Assembly: GCF_900156535.1 (NCBI RefSeq)
Contig: NZ_FTNV01000001.1
Span: 1,798,001-1,862,000 of the forward strand
Direction: 5' to 3'
Length of the DNA stretch: 64,000 nucleotides
Origin: Roseovarius nanhaiticus
GTDB taxonomy: Bacteria; Pseudomonadota; Alphaproteobacteria; Rhodobacterales; Rhodobacteraceae
Each line of letters starts with the position of its first letter. Position 1 is the first letter of the stretch. Made by a program: the position numbers and the translations under genes. The notes under the pieces were generated by a model. The model ran no database searches, was not told the origin of the DNA, and worked only from the letters and a program-made list of their open reading frames with translations. This document shows, piece by piece, positions 20,759 to 30,704 of this stretch.

Positions 20759-21364
20759 ATGAGCGATAGAACAGGCAAATTCGCGGGCGACGACCCTTTC
20801 GCCATCGCGCGCCGCTGGCTGAAGGAGGCCGAGCAGACCGAGCCGAACGATCCCAATGCCATTGCGTTGGCCACCGTCGACCCGGACGGCCTGCCGAACA
20901 TGCGTATGGTCTTGCTCAAGGAGATCGCGGACGACGGCTTTGTCTTTTATACCAACTATGACAGCGCCAAGGGGCAGGAGTTGGCCGCCAGCGGCAAGGC
21001 GGGTTTCGTCATGCATTGGAAAACGCTGCGCCGCCAGATCCGCGTGCGCGGTCCCGTCTCGCGGCAGGACGGCCCGGAGGCGGATGCCTATTATGCGTCG
21101 CGCTCGCTAAAAAGCCGGCTGGGCGCGTGGGCGTCGCAGCAGTCGCGCCCGCTGTCCAGCCGCGGGGCGCTGATGGCCGAGGTCGCCAAAGTGTCGGCGC
21201 GCCATGGGTTGAACCCGCCGCGCCCGCCTTTCTGGGGTGGCTTCAAGATCACGCCTGTCGAGATCGAGTTTTGGGCCGATGGTGACTATCGCCTGCACGA
21301 TCGCTTTGTCTGGCGCCGCGCAGAAGAGAGCGCGACGTGGGATATCACGCGCCTGAACCCCTGA
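20759..21364 (+). CDS. pdxH: Pyridoxamine 5'-phosphate oxidase
   Basis: A 201-residue FMN-dependent enzyme that oxidises pyridoxamine or pyridoxine phosphate to pyridoxal phosphate. Motifs include the FMN-binding RMVLLKEI and [12 protein letters not shown], and the C-terminal [13 protein letters not shown]...RLNP signature. MSDRTGKF at 20759 has GGGAG 9 nt upstream and was preferred over a 14-residue extension. Divergent from fabI. Confidence 0.95.
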   Translation: MSDRTGKFAGDDPFAIARRWLKEAEQTEPNDPNAIALATVDPDGLPNMRMVLLKEIADDGFVFYTNYDSAKGQELAASGKAGFVMHWKTLRRQIRVRGPVSRQDGPEADAYYASRSLKSRLGAWASQQSRPLSSRGALMAEVAKVSARHGLNPPRPPFWGGFKITPVEIEFWADGDYRLHDRFVWRRAEESATWDITRLNP

Positions 21365-21575
21365 AGTGCCGCACTCTCTGCGGGGGCGGTTGGCGATGCC
21401 CGGCGGCTGACCGCCGCCGCATTGTGACGTTTTAGCGATATTTCGCCCAAAATTACAGGGCATGCGGGTTTTGGGTGTAGCAATGCACGCTAAACGTGCA
21501 AAGGTAACGGAACGGGCATGGACGGATAAGTCAGTCGCGCTTATACGAGAGCCTGTTTTGTGGGAGTGCGCGTAT

Positions 21576-22157
21576 ATGGGCATGTTCGATGTCAAGCAGA
21601 CCGGCGCGGCGTGGGCCGCAACGAATGCCGATGACAAGGCCGACAGCGTCACCCGCCGCGTGCAGGGGCGCGTCAAATGGTTCGATCCGGTGCGCGGCTT
21701 CGGCTTTGTCCTCTCAGAGGATGGCGGCGCGGACATCCTGCTGCACGCCAATGTGCTGCGCAGTTTCGGCCAAAGCTCGGTCGCGGATGCGGCCTTGGTC
21801 GAGCTTGACGTGCAGGCGACCGAGCGCGGTGTCCAGGCGACGGCCGTCCATAAAATCGTGCCGCCGGAAACAACAAATTTGCCTGCGATGCCTGATTTCG
21901 AGGATATCGATCCCGAGACATTGGCGAACGCCCCCCTGCTTCCGGCGCGGGTCAAATGGTTCGACAAGGCCAAAGGCTTCGGCTTTGCCAACACCTTTGG
22001 CGAGGACGCGGATGTGTTCGTTCATATCGAGGTGCTGCGCCGCGCTGGCCTGGCGGATCTGCAACCAGGCGAGGCGTTGGCGATGCGTGTGATCGATGGT
22101 AAGCGGGGTCGCATGGCCAGTGAGGTCAACGGCTGGGAGAGCGCTGTTCCATCATGA
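21576..22157 (+). CDS. Cold-shock protein with two cold-shock domains
   Basis: A 193-residue nucleic acid-binding protein with two cold-shock (OB-fold) domains: residues about 30-95 with [13 protein letters not shown] and 123-188 with [13 protein letters not shown], joined by a linker rich in Pro and acidic residues. The second RNP motif is DILLH in copy 1 and DVFVH in copy 2. Two-domain Csps are usual in alphaproteobacteria. ATG 21576 follows GGGAG; about 210 bp of upstream leader may form the 5' UTR. It overlaps the next gene by 4 nt. Confidence 0.93.
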   Translation: MGMFDVKQTGAAWAATNADDKADSVTRRVQGRVKWFDPVRGFGFVLSEDGGADILLHANVLRSFGQSSVADAALVELDVQATERGVQATAVHKIVPPETTNLPAMPDFEDIDPETLANAPLLPARVKWFDKAKGFGFANTFGEDADVFVHIEVLRRAGLADLQPGEALAMRVIDGKRGRMASEVNGWESAVPS

Positions 22158-22618
22158 AATTCGCCGCGGTTCTTCTATCGCTCATCCTCTGCGCGCCCGC
22201 GTTCGCGGAGGAGTGCAGCCCCGATGTCGTGCAGTTGCGCGGAGAGTGGGGGCAGGCGCGCTTCGCAGTCGAGCTTGCCGACGATGAGGCCGAGCGCGCC
22301 CAGGGGCTGATGCACCGCGAATCGATGCCGCAATCGGCGGGCATGCTCTTTGTCTATCCCGAGCCGCGCATGGTTGGGTTCTGGATGAAGAACACACTGA
22401 TTCCGCTGGACATGATATTCGTCGATTCCACGGGCACAGTGCAGCGCGTGCATTCCAACGCGGTTCCGGGTGATCTGACCCCGATCATGGGCGGGTCGGA
22501 CACTATTCTGGCCGTGCTCGAGATCAATGGCGGCCTTTCGCGCAAATTGGGAATCGCCCCCGGCACCCAGCTGCGTCATCCGGCCTTCGCGCCTGATCGC
22601 GCGGCTTGGAGCTGTTAG
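22154..22618 (+). CDS. DUF192 family exported protein
   Basis: A 154-residue protein with a Sec signal peptide (cleavage after about residue 18, APAFA) and the DUF192 fold, marked by [27 protein letters not shown] and a C-terminal VLEINGG segment. Function unknown; some homologues are lipid- or envelope-associated. Translationally coupled to the cold-shock gene (ATGA), an association common in Rhodobacterales. Confidence 0.9.
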   Translation: MKFAAVLLSLILCAPAFAEECSPDVVQLRGEWGQARFAVELADDEAERAQGLMHRESMPQSAGMLFVYPEPRMVGFWMKNTLIPLDMIFVDSTGTVQRVHSNAVPGDLTPIMGGSDTILAVLEINGGLSRKLGIAPGTQLRHPAFAPDRAAWSC

Positions 22619-22684
22619 GCGGGTTTGCCGCGTCATTCGCCCTTTTCATCGGCGTGATTCCTGCGTATGCACCGGCGTATGGTT

Positions 22685-22761
<77 letters not shown>

Positions 22762-23377
22762 TAATCTTTCCTTTATCACGTGACGCCGTCCTGAGTGCGG
22801 CAGGCAAAGCGCGGGCCGCGCGCGGCCCAATGGGCGCTTGCCTGTGGCGCGGATACATCTAAACCGCAGGTTGCGCGATTTTTGTCACGGATGCACGCGG
22901 CCGCGAGATGCGCACAGGCCTGCCGTGCGGAGGCGCGGGATAACCTTGAACCTTTTTGTGAAGCGTTCGCCCTAAACCAGCCGAAAAACAGCGGTTTTGA
23001 AAACCACGCTTCCCTCGCGTCATCTGCGCGTCGCCTGTGGATATGCTGTGCATGAATCGGCTGGCCCAAGCCGGGGTCCGAAGGCGCCGAAAAGGTCAAC
23101 GGAAAAGAGATGAATTTTGGGTAAATTTGGCGTTGACTGGGTATGTCCAAATGCGTCAGGTTGTGCAGGTCGCTGACGCACACACAAGATATAGTGGGCC
23201 GAGGGCGGCAAGGGACATTCTCGATACCGGCCGGATACAAGGCTAGCAGACGGGTGCCGATGGGCGCGCGGCAGCTGTATTTCGGGGTGCGCCCAGTGGT
23301 CAGGGCCTGACGCGGAACGGCGCGTTTGGACAGTCAACAACAGCAATTGGTACCCAAGCGGGGCGAGAGGCAGCGAC
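22762..23377. other. Long leader/promoter region of nrdJ
   Basis: No gene is supported in this 616-bp stretch; open frames on both strands have no recognisable families. It holds a NrdR-box-like site (23182-23197) overlapping a possible -10 (TATAGT, 23190-23195). I looked for a cobalamin riboswitch B12 box, expected for some B12-enzyme systems, and did not see one. Confidence 0.5.
23182..23197. promoter_or_regulatory. NrdR-box-like operator upstream of nrdJ
   Basis: ACACAAGATATAGTGG matches the 16-bp NrdR consensus acaCwAtATaTwGtgt at about 14 positions. NrdR is the ATP/dATP-sensing repressor of ribonucleotide reductase genes. The site lies about 180 bp upstream of the nrdJ start. NrdR normally binds paired boxes; a convincing second box was not found at the expected spacing. 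Confidence 0.6.
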
Positions 23378-26300
23378 ATGAAAATCGACAGAAAGTTCAC
23401 GAAGGCCGGTCAGGACGCATATGCGGAGATGGACTTCACCGTGACCTCCTCGGAGATTCGCAATCCGAATGGCAGCTCGGTCTTCAAGCTGGACAATGTC
23501 GAAGTGCCCGCGGGCTGGAGCCAAGTCGCCAGCGACGTCATTGCGCAGAAGTATTTCCGCAAGGCGGGCGTTCCCGTGCGTCTGAAGAAGGTCAAGGAAA
23601 AGGGCGTCCCGGAATTTCTGTGGCGCTCGGTCCCCGATGGCGAGAATGTCGAGACCACGGGCGAGACGTCGGCCAAGCAAGTGTTCGATCGCCTTGCCGG
23701 CGCCTGGACATATTGGGGTTGGAAGGGAGGCTATTTCACCACCGAGGAAGACGCGCAGGCCTATTTCGACGAGATGCGCGTGATGCTGGCGGGCCAGATG
23801 GGCGCGCCCAACAGCCCCCAGTGGTTCAACACCGGCCTGCATTGGGCCTACGGCATCGACGGTCCGGGGCAGGGGCACTACTATGTCGACTACAAGACCG
23901 GCAAGCTGACCAAATCCTCCTCGGCCTACGAGCATCCGCAGCCGCATGCCTGCTTCATCCAGTCGGTCGCCGATGATCTCGTCGGCGATGGCGGTATCAT
24001 GGATCTCTGGGTCCGCGAGGCGCGCCTCTTCAAATACGGTTCCGGCACCGGCACCAACTTCTCGAGCTTGCGCGCTGCGAACGAGCCGCTGTCTGGTGGC
24101 GGCAAGTCCTCGGGCCTCATGGGCTTTCTGAAAATCGGTGACCGTGCAGCAGGCGCGATCAAGTCGGGCGGCACCACGCGCCGCGCGGCCAAGATGGTGA
24201 TTTGCGATGCCGACCATCCCGATATCGAGGAATTCATCAACTGGAAGGTCAAGGAAGAGCAGAAGGTTGCCAGCATCGTCGCCGGCTCCAAGATGCACGA
24301 GGCCAAGCTGAACGATATCTTCGCCGCGATCCGCGCCTGGGATGGCAGCCTGGAGGATTCGGTTGACCCCAAGAAGAACGCGGGCCTCAAGGATGCCATT
24401 CGCGGCGCCAAGAAGTGCTCGATCCCCGAGACATACGTCAAGCGCGTGCTGGACTATGCCAAGCAGGGCTATGAGAGCATCGAATTCCCGACCTACGACA
24501 CCGACTGGGATAGCGAGGCCTATGCAAGCGTTTCGGGCCAGAACTCCAACAACTCGATCCGCGTCACCGACGCCTTCCTGAAGGCCGTCAAGGACGATGC
24601 AGATTGGGCGCTCTTGAACCGCACCGACGGCAGCGTTGCCAAGACGATCAAGGCGCGCGATTTGTGGGAAGACGTGGGTCATGCCGCATGGGCCTGCGCC
24701 GATCCGGGCATCCAGTATCACGACACGGTCAACGCGTGGCACACATGCCCCGAGGATGGCGAGATCCGCGGATCGAACCCCTGCTCGGAATACATGTTCC
24801 TCGACGATACGGCCTGCAACCTGGCGTCCATGAACCTCTTGAAGTTCTACGACGATGGCCGTTTCGACGCCGAAGCTTACATGCACGCATCGCGCCTCTG
24901 GACCATCACGCTGGAAATCTCGGTGATGATGGCGCAGTTCCCGTCCAAGGAAATCGCGCAGCGCAGCTATGACTTCCGCACGCTGGGCCTGGGATATGCC
25001 AATATCGGTGGCCTCTTGATGAACATGGGCCTCGGCTATGACAGCGACGAAGGCCGCGCCCTTGGCGGCGCGCTGAGCGCGATCATGACCGGTGTTGCCT
25101 ATGCGACCTCCGCCGAGATGGCGGGCGAGCTGGGTGCCTTCGCTGGCTACCAGCGCAACGCCAAGCACATGCTGCGCGTCATCCGCAACCACCGCAACGC
25201 CGCCTACGGCAAGGAGGATGGCTATGAGGGGCTGGAAGTGAAGCCCGTCCCGCTGGACATCGCGGGTTGCCCCGACAGCCGTCTTGTCGAGCTGGCCATG
25301 TCCACCTGGGACGAGGCGCTGGCACTGGGCGAGCAGCACGGCTACCGCAACGCGCAATCCACCGTCATCGCGCCGACCGGCACGATTGGCCTTGTCATGG
25401 ATTGCGACACGACCGGGATCGAGCCTGACTTTGCCCTCGTGAAGTTCAAGAAGCTGGCCGGCGGGGGTTACTTCAAGATTATCAACCAGTCGGTGCCCGC
25501 CGCCCTCGAAATGCTGGGCTATGGCTCGGCGCAGATCGAGGAGATCATCAGCTATGCCGTGGGCCACGGCACCATCGGGAACGCGCCCGGCATCAACCAC
25601 ACCTCGCTGGTGGGTCACGGCTTCGGCCCGAACGAGCTGGCCAAGGTGGATGCGGCGCTGGGCAGTGCCTTCGACATCCGCTTCGTCTTCAACCAGTGGA
25701 CGCTGGGCGCCGAGTTCTGCACCAATGTGCTCGGCATCCCCGAGGCCAAGCTGAACGACCCGGCCTTCGATCTGCTGGCGCATCTGGGCTATTCCAAGAA
25801 GGATATCGACGCGGCCAATGACCATGTCTGCGGGACAATGACGCTTGAGGGCGCACCGCATCTGCGCGAAGAGCATTACAGCGTCTTCGATTGCGCCAAC
25901 CCCTGCGGCAAGAAGGGCAAGCGTTACCTCAGCGTTAACAGCCACATCACCATGATGGCAGCCGCGCAGTCCTTCATCTCGGGCGCGATCTCCAAGACGA
26001 TCAACATGGCCAATGACGCCACGATCGAGGATTGTCAGAAGGCGTATGAGCTCAGCTGGTCCTTGGGCGTCAAGGCAAATGCGCTTTACCGCGACGGCTC
26101 CAAGCTGTCGCAGCCTCTGGCCTCCGCGCTGGTCGAGGATGACGATGAGGCGGCCGAGATTTTGGAGAGCGGCAGCAACCACGACAAGGCGGTCACACTG
26201 GCCGAGAAGATCGTGGAAAAGATCGTCATCAAGGAAGTGAACAAGTCGCACCGCGAGAAGATGCCTGAGCGCCGCAAGGGCTATACCCAGAAGGCGGTCA

Positions 26301-27076
26301 TCGGTGGTCACAAGGTCTACCTGCGCACAGGCGAATATGCCGACGGCCAGCTGGGCGAGATCTTCATCGACATGCACAAGGAAGGTGCGGGCTTCCGCGC
26401 GATGATGAACAACTTCGCCATCGCCGTGTCCGTGGGCTTGCAATATGGCGTGCCTCTCGAAGAGTTCGTCGATGCCTTCACCTTCACCAAGTTCGAGCCG
26501 TCGGGCATGGTGCAGGGCAATGACAGCATCAAGAACGCGACCTCGATCCTCGACTACATCTTCCGCGAGTTGGCGGTCAGCTATCTCGACCGGACCGACC
26601 TTGCGCATGTGAAGCCCTCGGGCCACAGCTTTGACGATCTGGGCCGGGGCGAAGAGGAAGGCGTGCGCAATATCAGCGAGATGAGCGAGGCGGCGGCGTC
26701 GAAGTCGCTCGAAGTGCTCAAGCAGATCAGCTCGACCGGCTATCTGCGCAAGCGTCTGCCCCAAGACCTCTACGTGCTGAATGGCGGGCAGGCCCGTGCG
26801 GCCAGTGCGACCGGTGCGGCCAGTGCCGATCCGGTCAGCAGTCTGCAAACCCTGGTCCCCGAAACGGCGGGCGCGGCAATGGCCACGGCCACCGTGACCA
26901 GCCAGGTCTCGAGCGCGACAATGACCTCGGGCGCGATGTCGATGGATGCGCGCACCAAGGCCAAGATGCAGGGTTACGAGGGCGAAGCCTGCGGCGATTG
27001 CGGCAACTACACGCTGGTGCGCAACGGCACCTGCATGAAGTGCAACACCTGCGGCGCGACCTCGGGCTGCAGCTGA
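23378..27076 (+). CDS. nrdJ: Adenosylcobalamin-dependent ribonucleotide reductase (class II)
   Basis: A 1232-residue class II ribonucleotide reductase that makes dNTP precursors with a B12-generated thiyl radical, with or without oxygen. The active-site block [21 protein letters not shown]-type region lies near residue 467, the [19 protein letters not shown] phosphate-binding segment follows, and the C-terminus ends in a cysteine-rich zinc-ribbon (CGDC...CMKCNTC...C). The long form is typical of alphaproteobacteria. Preceded by a NrdR-box-like site and followed by a strong terminator, so it is a single-gene unit. Confidence 0.95.
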   Translation: MKIDRKFTKAGQDAYAEMDFTVTSSEIRNPNGSSVFKLDNVEVPAGWSQVASDVIAQKYFRKAGVPVRLKKVKEKGVPEFLWRSVPDGENVETTGETSAKQVFDRLAGAWTYWGWKGGYFTTEEDAQAYFDEMRVMLAGQMGAPNSPQWFNTGLHWAYGIDGPGQGHYYVDYKTGKLTKSSSAYEHPQPHACFIQSVADDLVGDGGIMDLWVREARLFKYGSGTGTNFSSLRAANEPLSGGGKSSGLMGFLKIGDRAAGAIKSGGTTRRAAKMVICDADHPDIEEFINWKVKEEQKVASIVAGSKMHEAKLNDIFAAIRAWDGSLEDSVDPKKNAGLKDAIRGAKKCSIPETYVKRVLDYAKQGYESIEFPTYDTDWDSEAYASVSGQNSNNSIRVTDAFLKAVKDDADWALLNRTDGSVAKTIKARDLWEDVGHAAWACADPGIQYHDTVNAWHTCPEDGEIRGSNPCSEYMFLDDTACNLASMNLLKFYDDGRFDAEAYMHASRLWTITLEISVMMAQFPSKEIAQRSYDFRTLGLGYANIGGLLMNMGLGYDSDEGRALGGALSAIMTGVAYATSAEMAGELGAFAGYQRNAKHMLRVIRNHRNAAYGKEDGYEGLEVKPVPLDIAGCPDSRLVELAMSTWDEALALGEQHGYRNAQSTVIAPTGTIGLVMDCDTTGIEPDFALVKFKKLAGGGYFKIINQSVPAALEMLGYGSAQIEEIISYAVGHGTIGNAPGINHTSLVGHGFGPNELAKVDAALGSAFDIRFVFNQWTLGAEFCTNVLGIPEAKLNDPAFDLLAHLGYSKKDIDAANDHVCGTMTLEGAPHLREEHYSVFDCANPCGKKGKRYLSVNSHITMMAAAQSFISGAISKTINMANDATIEDCQKAYELSWSLGVKANALYRDGSKLSQPLASALVEDDDEAAEILESGSNHDKAVTLAEKIVEKIVIKEVNKSHREKMPERRKGYTQKAVIGGHKVYLRTGEYADGQLGEIFIDMHKEGAGFRAMMNNFAIAVSVGLQYGVPLEEFVDAFTFTKFEPSGMVQGNDSIKNATSILDYIFRELAVSYLDRTDLAHVKPSGHSFDDLGRGEEEGVRNISEMSEAAASKSLEVLKQISSTGYLRKRLPQDLYVLNGGQARAASATGAASADPVSSLQTLVPETAGAAMATATVTSQVSSATMTSGAMSMDARTKAKMQGYEGEACGDCGNYTLVRNGTCMKCNTCGATSGCS

Positions 27077-27105
27077 TCGCGGGGGATGTCCCTCGACACC
27101 GGACC

Positions 27106-27138
27106 AAAGGGGCGCTCTAGTGGCGCCCCTTTTTTATT
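27106..27138 (+). terminator. Rho-independent terminator of nrdJ
   Basis: Ten-base stem AAAGGGGCGC / GCGCCCCTTT with a 7-nt loop, followed by TTTATT, 30 bp after the nrdJ stop. Confidence 0.9.
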
Positions 27139-27265
27139 GTGGGCAATGCAGACGCGCGCATATTCGTTTGGTGACCGTCAACTGCGAGGGGCCGTGTGAG
27201 CGCCTCTTCGTCGACTGGCGTAGCCCAGAGGATCCAACAACCGCACTCGCTCAATCCCGAATGCG

Positions 27266-27682
27266 CTATCCGTGATCCGTCAGGCACGCGGCATGATCGC
27301 GCAGAACCTCAAGCACGCGGCAGTCGGCGACCGTGTCACGGCTGCATTCACACAGCATGCGCTTAAGCTCTTTGCGCAGCGCCTCCAGCCGGGTGATGCG
27401 GACCTCGACCTCCTTGAGTTGGCGCAGGGCGATGCTGTCGACATCGGCGCAGGACCGGTTCGGGTTGTCGGACAGGTCCAGCAACTCGCGGATCGCGTCG
27501 AGCGTAAAGCCAAGTTGCCGCGCGTGACGGATGAATGACAGGCGGTCAAGCTCTGCGTCGCCGTAGCGGCGCTGACCGCCTTCCGTGCGTCCCGGCTCAG
27601 GCATGAGGCCGATCTGCTCGTAATAGCGGATGGTCTGCACTTTGGTGCCGGTGCGCTTGGCGAGCGTGCCTATGGACAGCAT
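27266..27682 (-). CDS. MerR-family heavy-metal-responsive regulator
   Basis: A 138-residue MerR-type activator. The N-terminal winged helix-turn-helix contains VQTIRYYEQIGLM and GGQRRYGDAE; a coiled-coil dimer helix follows. The effector region has C78, C111, C113, C121 and C133, a pattern like ZntR/CadR/PbrR proteins that sense Zn, Cd, Pb or Hg with Cys ligands. It is divergent from a permease gene that has a 19-bp-spacer MerR promoter. Metal identity is not decided by sequence. Confidence 0.9.
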   Translation of the reverse strand: MLSIGTLAKRTGTKVQTIRYYEQIGLMPEPGRTEGGQRRYGDAELDRLSFIRHARQLGFTLDAIRELLDLSDNPNRSCADVDSIALRQLKEVEVRITRLEALRKELKRMLCECSRDTVADCRVLEVLRDHAACLTDHG

Positions 27683-27699
27683 GACGGGCCTCCTTATTT

Positions 27700-27714
27700 C
27701 TACAGCCCATGTAG
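27700..27714. promoter_or_regulatory. Dyad CTACA-N5-TGTAG upstream of the MerR gene
   Basis: A perfect 5-bp inverted repeat, 17 bp upstream of the regulator start. Read on the minus strand, AACCTACATGGGCTGTAG resembles the AACCTAAAGTGGCTAGAG operator of the permease promoter, so it may be the autoregulatory site. Confidence 0.45.
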
Positions 27715-27716
27715 GT

Positions 27717-27815
27717 TTTAGGCCGGCGGTTCACAAGGCGCCCGAAAGGGGCGTCAGGTTAACTGAAGACCTGCCGTCTCACGCTTGGCTTTAGGCCGGT
27801 ATTTGTAAGGCGCCC
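27717..27815. repeat. Imperfect direct repeat pair in the control region
   Basis: Two copies of TTTAGGCCGG(N6-7)AAGGCGCCC: bases 27717-27743 (27 nt) and 27790-27815 (26 nt), start to start 73 bp. Flanking blocks match exactly while the middle differs. Meaning unknown; it may reflect a duplicated regulatory segment. Confidence 0.5.
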
Positions 27816-27944
27816 TGCACGTCGAACCTGCCGCCGCCGCCCGTCGCCGTGTGTGCGTGCGCCAGCCAAACCCGGTATTCGGCCAAGTTTGCAGCGCGCA
27901 TGGCCAAGGCCGGTCAGCCGATTGGAAAATATCATGAAAGGCGG

Positions 27945-27975
27945 TTGAACCTAAAGTGGCTAGAGGTCCTATATG
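27945..27975 (+). promoter_or_regulatory. MerR-type promoter with 19-bp spacer
   Basis: -35 TTGAAC (27945-27950) and -10 TATATG (27970-27975) separated by 19 bp, the elongated spacing that MerR-family activators correct. The spacer carries the dyad ACCTAAAG-TGG-CTAGAGGT-like sequence centred between them. The start codon of the permease is 25 bp beyond the -10. Confidence 0.75.
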
Positions 27976-28000
27976 CTGAGTCGTTGATGGAGATGATGAG

Positions 28001-29179
28001 ATGACCGAAAGCCGCGCCGACGCAAAACCGACCTCCTGTAACGTGGGAGGCTTCGTCCTGCCGGGCGATCCGCCTCCGCGGGCTGCGTCTGCGGCGGCGT
28101 GCTGTGGTGGGGGGGCGCAGACGGTTCAGGTCTCGTGTTGTGGCCCATCGGCAAGCCAGGATGCACCGCTCTGGCGGCGCTTCGACTGGATGCTGTGGGG
28201 CTCGGGTGCGGTCATCCTTGTGTCATACCTTGCGGCGTTCGTAATGCCCCATGACGCGCCACTTGGTCTCGGTGTCTTTACGCATGGCGTGCAGGAAATG
28301 ATGAACCTGATGTGGTGGGGCATCTTGGTCGGCATGCTGGCCGTCGGCCTGATCGACCGCGTGCCCCGGCAATTCGTCATCGGCATCATCGGGCGCGATC
28401 AGGGCGCGACGAGCCTTGTCAGGGCGGTGCTGGCCGGCGTTCTGCTCGATTTGTGCAATCATGGCGTGCTGATGGTTGGCGCCAAGCTGTACGAGCGCGG
28501 CGCGAGCCTTGGCCAGGTGTTCGCCTTCCTCATCGCCTCACCGTGGAATTCGCTGTCGTTGACCATCATCATCGGCGTGCTGATGGGCTGGGAGTGGATG
28601 GCGATCTTCCTCGTTGCCTCGCTGGTCATTGCCTTCGCCACTGGCCTTGCCGTCGAGGCATTGGAGCGCGCGGGGCGGGTCAAGCCGAACCCGAACCGGG
28701 TTGAGTTGCCGGGCGACTTCCATCTCTGGCGTGAGGCAAAGGCGGGTCTGCGCAAGACGCGCTATGATGCGGCCTTCGTGCAGGACATCGCGCGCCGTTC
28801 CGTCACCGCCAGCCGCATGGTCCTGCGCTGGCTTTTCTTTGGGGTCGTGCTGGCTGCGCTGATCCAGGCGACCGTGCCGACCGAGATTTTCGAGACGTGG
28901 TTCGGCGCCACGCTTATCGGCCTTTTTACCACGCTGCTTGCCGCCACGATCATCGAGGTCTGCTCGGAAGGGTCGGTGCCGATCGCCGCAGACCTGATGA
29001 CGCGCGCCGCTGCGCCGGGCAATGCCTTCACCTTCCTGATGGCAGGCGTGGCCACCGACTATACCGAGATCCTCGTGCTGAGGGAGGTGACGGGGCGGCT
29101 GAAGGCGGCTCTGCTCTTGCCGCTCCTGACCGTGCCTCAAGTCCTTGTGATCGGCTGGGCGTTGAACGTCGCAGGATGA
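28001..29179 (+). CDS. YraQ/ArsP-family permease with Cys-rich N-terminus
   Basis: A 392-residue inner-membrane protein with about eight to ten hydrophobic helices in two halves, matching the permease (DUF318/YraQ) family that includes the organoarsenical exporter ArsP. Conserved-looking pieces are LLDLCNHGVLMVGAKLYERG and EVCSEGSVPIAADL. A soluble N-terminus carries C13, the pair C34-C35 and the pair C46-C47, suitable for metal binding. Controlled by a MerR promoter and followed 31 bp later by a DUF411 gene, so metal or metalloid export is likely; the substrate is unknown. Confidence 0.82.
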   Translation: MTESRADAKPTSCNVGGFVLPGDPPPRAASAAACCGGGAQTVQVSCCGPSASQDAPLWRRFDWMLWGSGAVILVSYLAAFVMPHDAPLGLGVFTHGVQEMMNLMWWGILVGMLAVGLIDRVPRQFVIGIIGRDQGATSLVRAVLAGVLLDLCNHGVLMVGAKLYERGASLGQVFAFLIASPWNSLSLTIIIGVLMGWEWMAIFLVASLVIAFATGLAVEALERAGRVKPNPNRVELPGDFHLWREAKAGLRKTRYDAAFVQDIARRSVTASRMVLRWLFFGVVLAALIQATVPTEIFETWFGATLIGLFTTLLAATIIEVCSEGSVPIAADLMTRAAAPGNAFTFLMAGVATDYTEILVLREVTGRLKAALLLPLLTVPQVLVIGWALNVAG

Positions 29180-29210
29180 AGACGCAGAAAAACACGATAG
29201 GAGATTGATC

Positions 29211-29684
29211 ATGCAGAAACTGACCCGCCGCGGCATGCTGTTGGGCGCCGCTAGCCTCGCAGCCGCCGCGCCGCATGTCGGCCTTGCCGGGGCCGCGCCT
29301 AAAATCCATGTGTTGAAAGACCGCAATTGCGGCTGTTGCGGTGCTTGGGTGGATATCCTGCGCGCCGATGGCTTTGATGTCTCGAGCGAGAACAGCTTTG
29401 GCACTCTTCTGATCCGCCACAAACTGGACAACGGTATTCCGCAGGCCATGACGTCCTGCCACACCGGCGAGATTGCAGGCTATTTCATCGAAGGCCACGT
29501 CCCACCCGCCGATATTCGCACGCTGCTGGACGAGCGCCCGGATGCGGTTGGCCTGGCCGTGCCGGGGATGCCCTATGGCTCGCCCGGAATGGGCCCCGAG
29601 GACAAGCGCGAAGCCTATGACGTGTATCTGATCCGGCGGGATGGCAGCACCGAAATCTTTGCGCGCTACGAGGCGGCAGCCTGA
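29211..29684 (+). CDS. DUF411 metal-binding protein, TAT-exported
   Basis: A 157-residue DUF411 protein, a family often found in copper or mercury resistance loci. A twin-arginine signal (LTRRGMLLGAASLA, residues 4-17) targets it to the periplasm. Likely metal ligands are C40, C42, C43 in NCGCCGAW and C83-H84 in TSCHTG. ATG 29211 has AGGAG upstream; a TTG at 29205 was rejected. It is the second gene of the MerR-controlled operon with the permease. Confidence 0.85.
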   Translation: MQKLTRRGMLLGAASLAAAAPHVGLAGAAPKIHVLKDRNCGCCGAWVDILRADGFDVSSENSFGTLLIRHKLDNGIPQAMTSCHTGEIAGYFIEGHVPPADIRTLLDERPDAVGLAVPGMPYGSPGMGPEDKREAYDVYLIRRDGSTEIFARYEAAA

Positions 29685-29779
29685 CACCGCTCGGCGCCTG
29701 TGGGCATGGACGTGACGCATCGCGCCAAACGAGGCGGCGATTGCCGGTGGCACGTGGGGTGTGTCGCCGTAACTTGGCC

Positions 29780-30697
29780 TCAGCCGCTTTCTGTCCCGAG
29801 CAAAGTCTCAAAGCGGTGTTCGACCAGTTCCAGAAAGCGTGAGGCCACCCGAGAGGGCCGGCGCAGCGCCGGCAGCAAAAGATCGTATCGAAACCGCTGC
29901 TCGGGATCGAGAAGCCGTGTCGATACCCGCCCCGCACTGGCAAAATGCGTCGCCGTGACAGGCTCGACAATGGAAATCCCGGCGCCGCTGGCAACAAGCT
30001 CGCAAATGGAGGCGGATAACTGCGCCTCGGCGACGATCCGTGGCCGGGCGTTTCCAGATGCCAGAAACATATCGGTCTCCGAGCGGGTGCCGATTTCGGC
30101 GCCGAGCGCTATGAAAGGCTGCTGGTCGAAGTCCGATGGGGCAAGACTGTCCTTTCGCTCCAATGCGTGACCACGGGGCAGCACGGCCAGCATTGGCGCG
30201 GTAAAGATGGGCGCGCGGGTGACGGCGGGATGATCGCTCTCAAGCGCCGCGAACCCGAGATCGAACTGTTGCGAGCTGAGATGGCGCAGCACGGCCTGCG
30301 AGCTGCGGGCGCGCAGCGAGACGGTGATGCCCGGCTCTTCGGCAACGAACTGCGCGATCACGTCCGGCAGAAGTTTGAGCGCAAGCGCAGGCATGCCAGC
30401 GACCAACAGGCTGCCTTTGCGGAAATCGCGAATATCCTCGATCACGCGCGAAATTTCGGCCATGCCGACGAAGGATCGCTCGACCTCTTCATAAAGGGCC
30501 AGCGCCTCGGATGTGGGAATGACCTGCCGTGCGCGCCGCTCGAACAGGGCGAAACCGGCGGCACTTTCGAGATCGGCGATCAGCTTGCTGATGGAGGGCT
30601 GTGTCGTCGCCAGAACCTCGGCGGCCGACGTGATTTTGCCGGTCTCTATGACCGCGCGAAAGGCTTCGATCTGGCGATGGGTGAGACGCGGAAGCAT
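29780..30697 (-). CDS. LysR-family transcriptional regulator of the adjacent catabolic operon
   Basis: A 305-residue LysR regulator: N-terminal helix-turn-helix (LTHRQIEAFRAVIETG...TQPSISKLIADLE) and a C-terminal periplasmic-binding-protein-like effector domain. It is divergent from the FAD dehydrogenase operon and resembles NocR/OccR-type opine regulators in context. ATG 30697 is used; TTG 30703 has slightly better ribosome-binding spacing. A 6-bp dyad with LysR-like spacing overlaps its start region. Confidence 0.9.
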   Translation of the reverse strand: MLPRLTHRQIEAFRAVIETGKITSAAEVLATTQPSISKLIADLESAAGFALFERRARQVIPTSEALALYEEVERSFVGMAEISRVIEDIRDFRKGSLLVAGMPALALKLLPDVIAQFVAEEPGITVSLRARSSQAVLRHLSSQQFDLGFAALESDHPAVTRAPIFTAPMLAVLPRGHALERKDSLAPSDFDQQPFIALGAEIGTRSETDMFLASGNARPRIVAEAQLSASICELVASGAGISIVEPVTATHFASAGRVSTRLLDPEQRFRYDLLLPALRRPSRVASRFLELVEHRFETLLGTESG

Positions 30698-30704
30698 CCG
30701 CAAT

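Larger units (their letters stand above)
27683..28000. other. Divergent control region between merR-like and permease genes
   Basis: 318 bp without a gene. Contains a dyad close to the regulator start (27700-27714), an imperfect direct repeat (27717-27743 and 27790-27815), and the MerR-type promoter (27945-27975). Confidence 0.6.

Noticed and set aside
22776-23240. A 154-residue minus-strand frame in the nrdJ leader
   Set aside because: No family, no ribosome-binding site, and it crosses the probable nrdJ promoter.
22762-23377. Cobalamin riboswitch upstream of nrdJ
   Set aside because: Looked for because nrdJ is B12-dependent, but no B12 box (GCCACTG-like) or the surrounding core was found.
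23300-26848. A 1182-residue open frame on the minus strand opposite nrdJ
   Set aside because: It is an antisense shadow created by GC-rich codon use of nrdJ. Its composition (His/Ala/Arg/Gly/Leu-rich) has no domain I recognise, and it has no credible ribosome-binding site.
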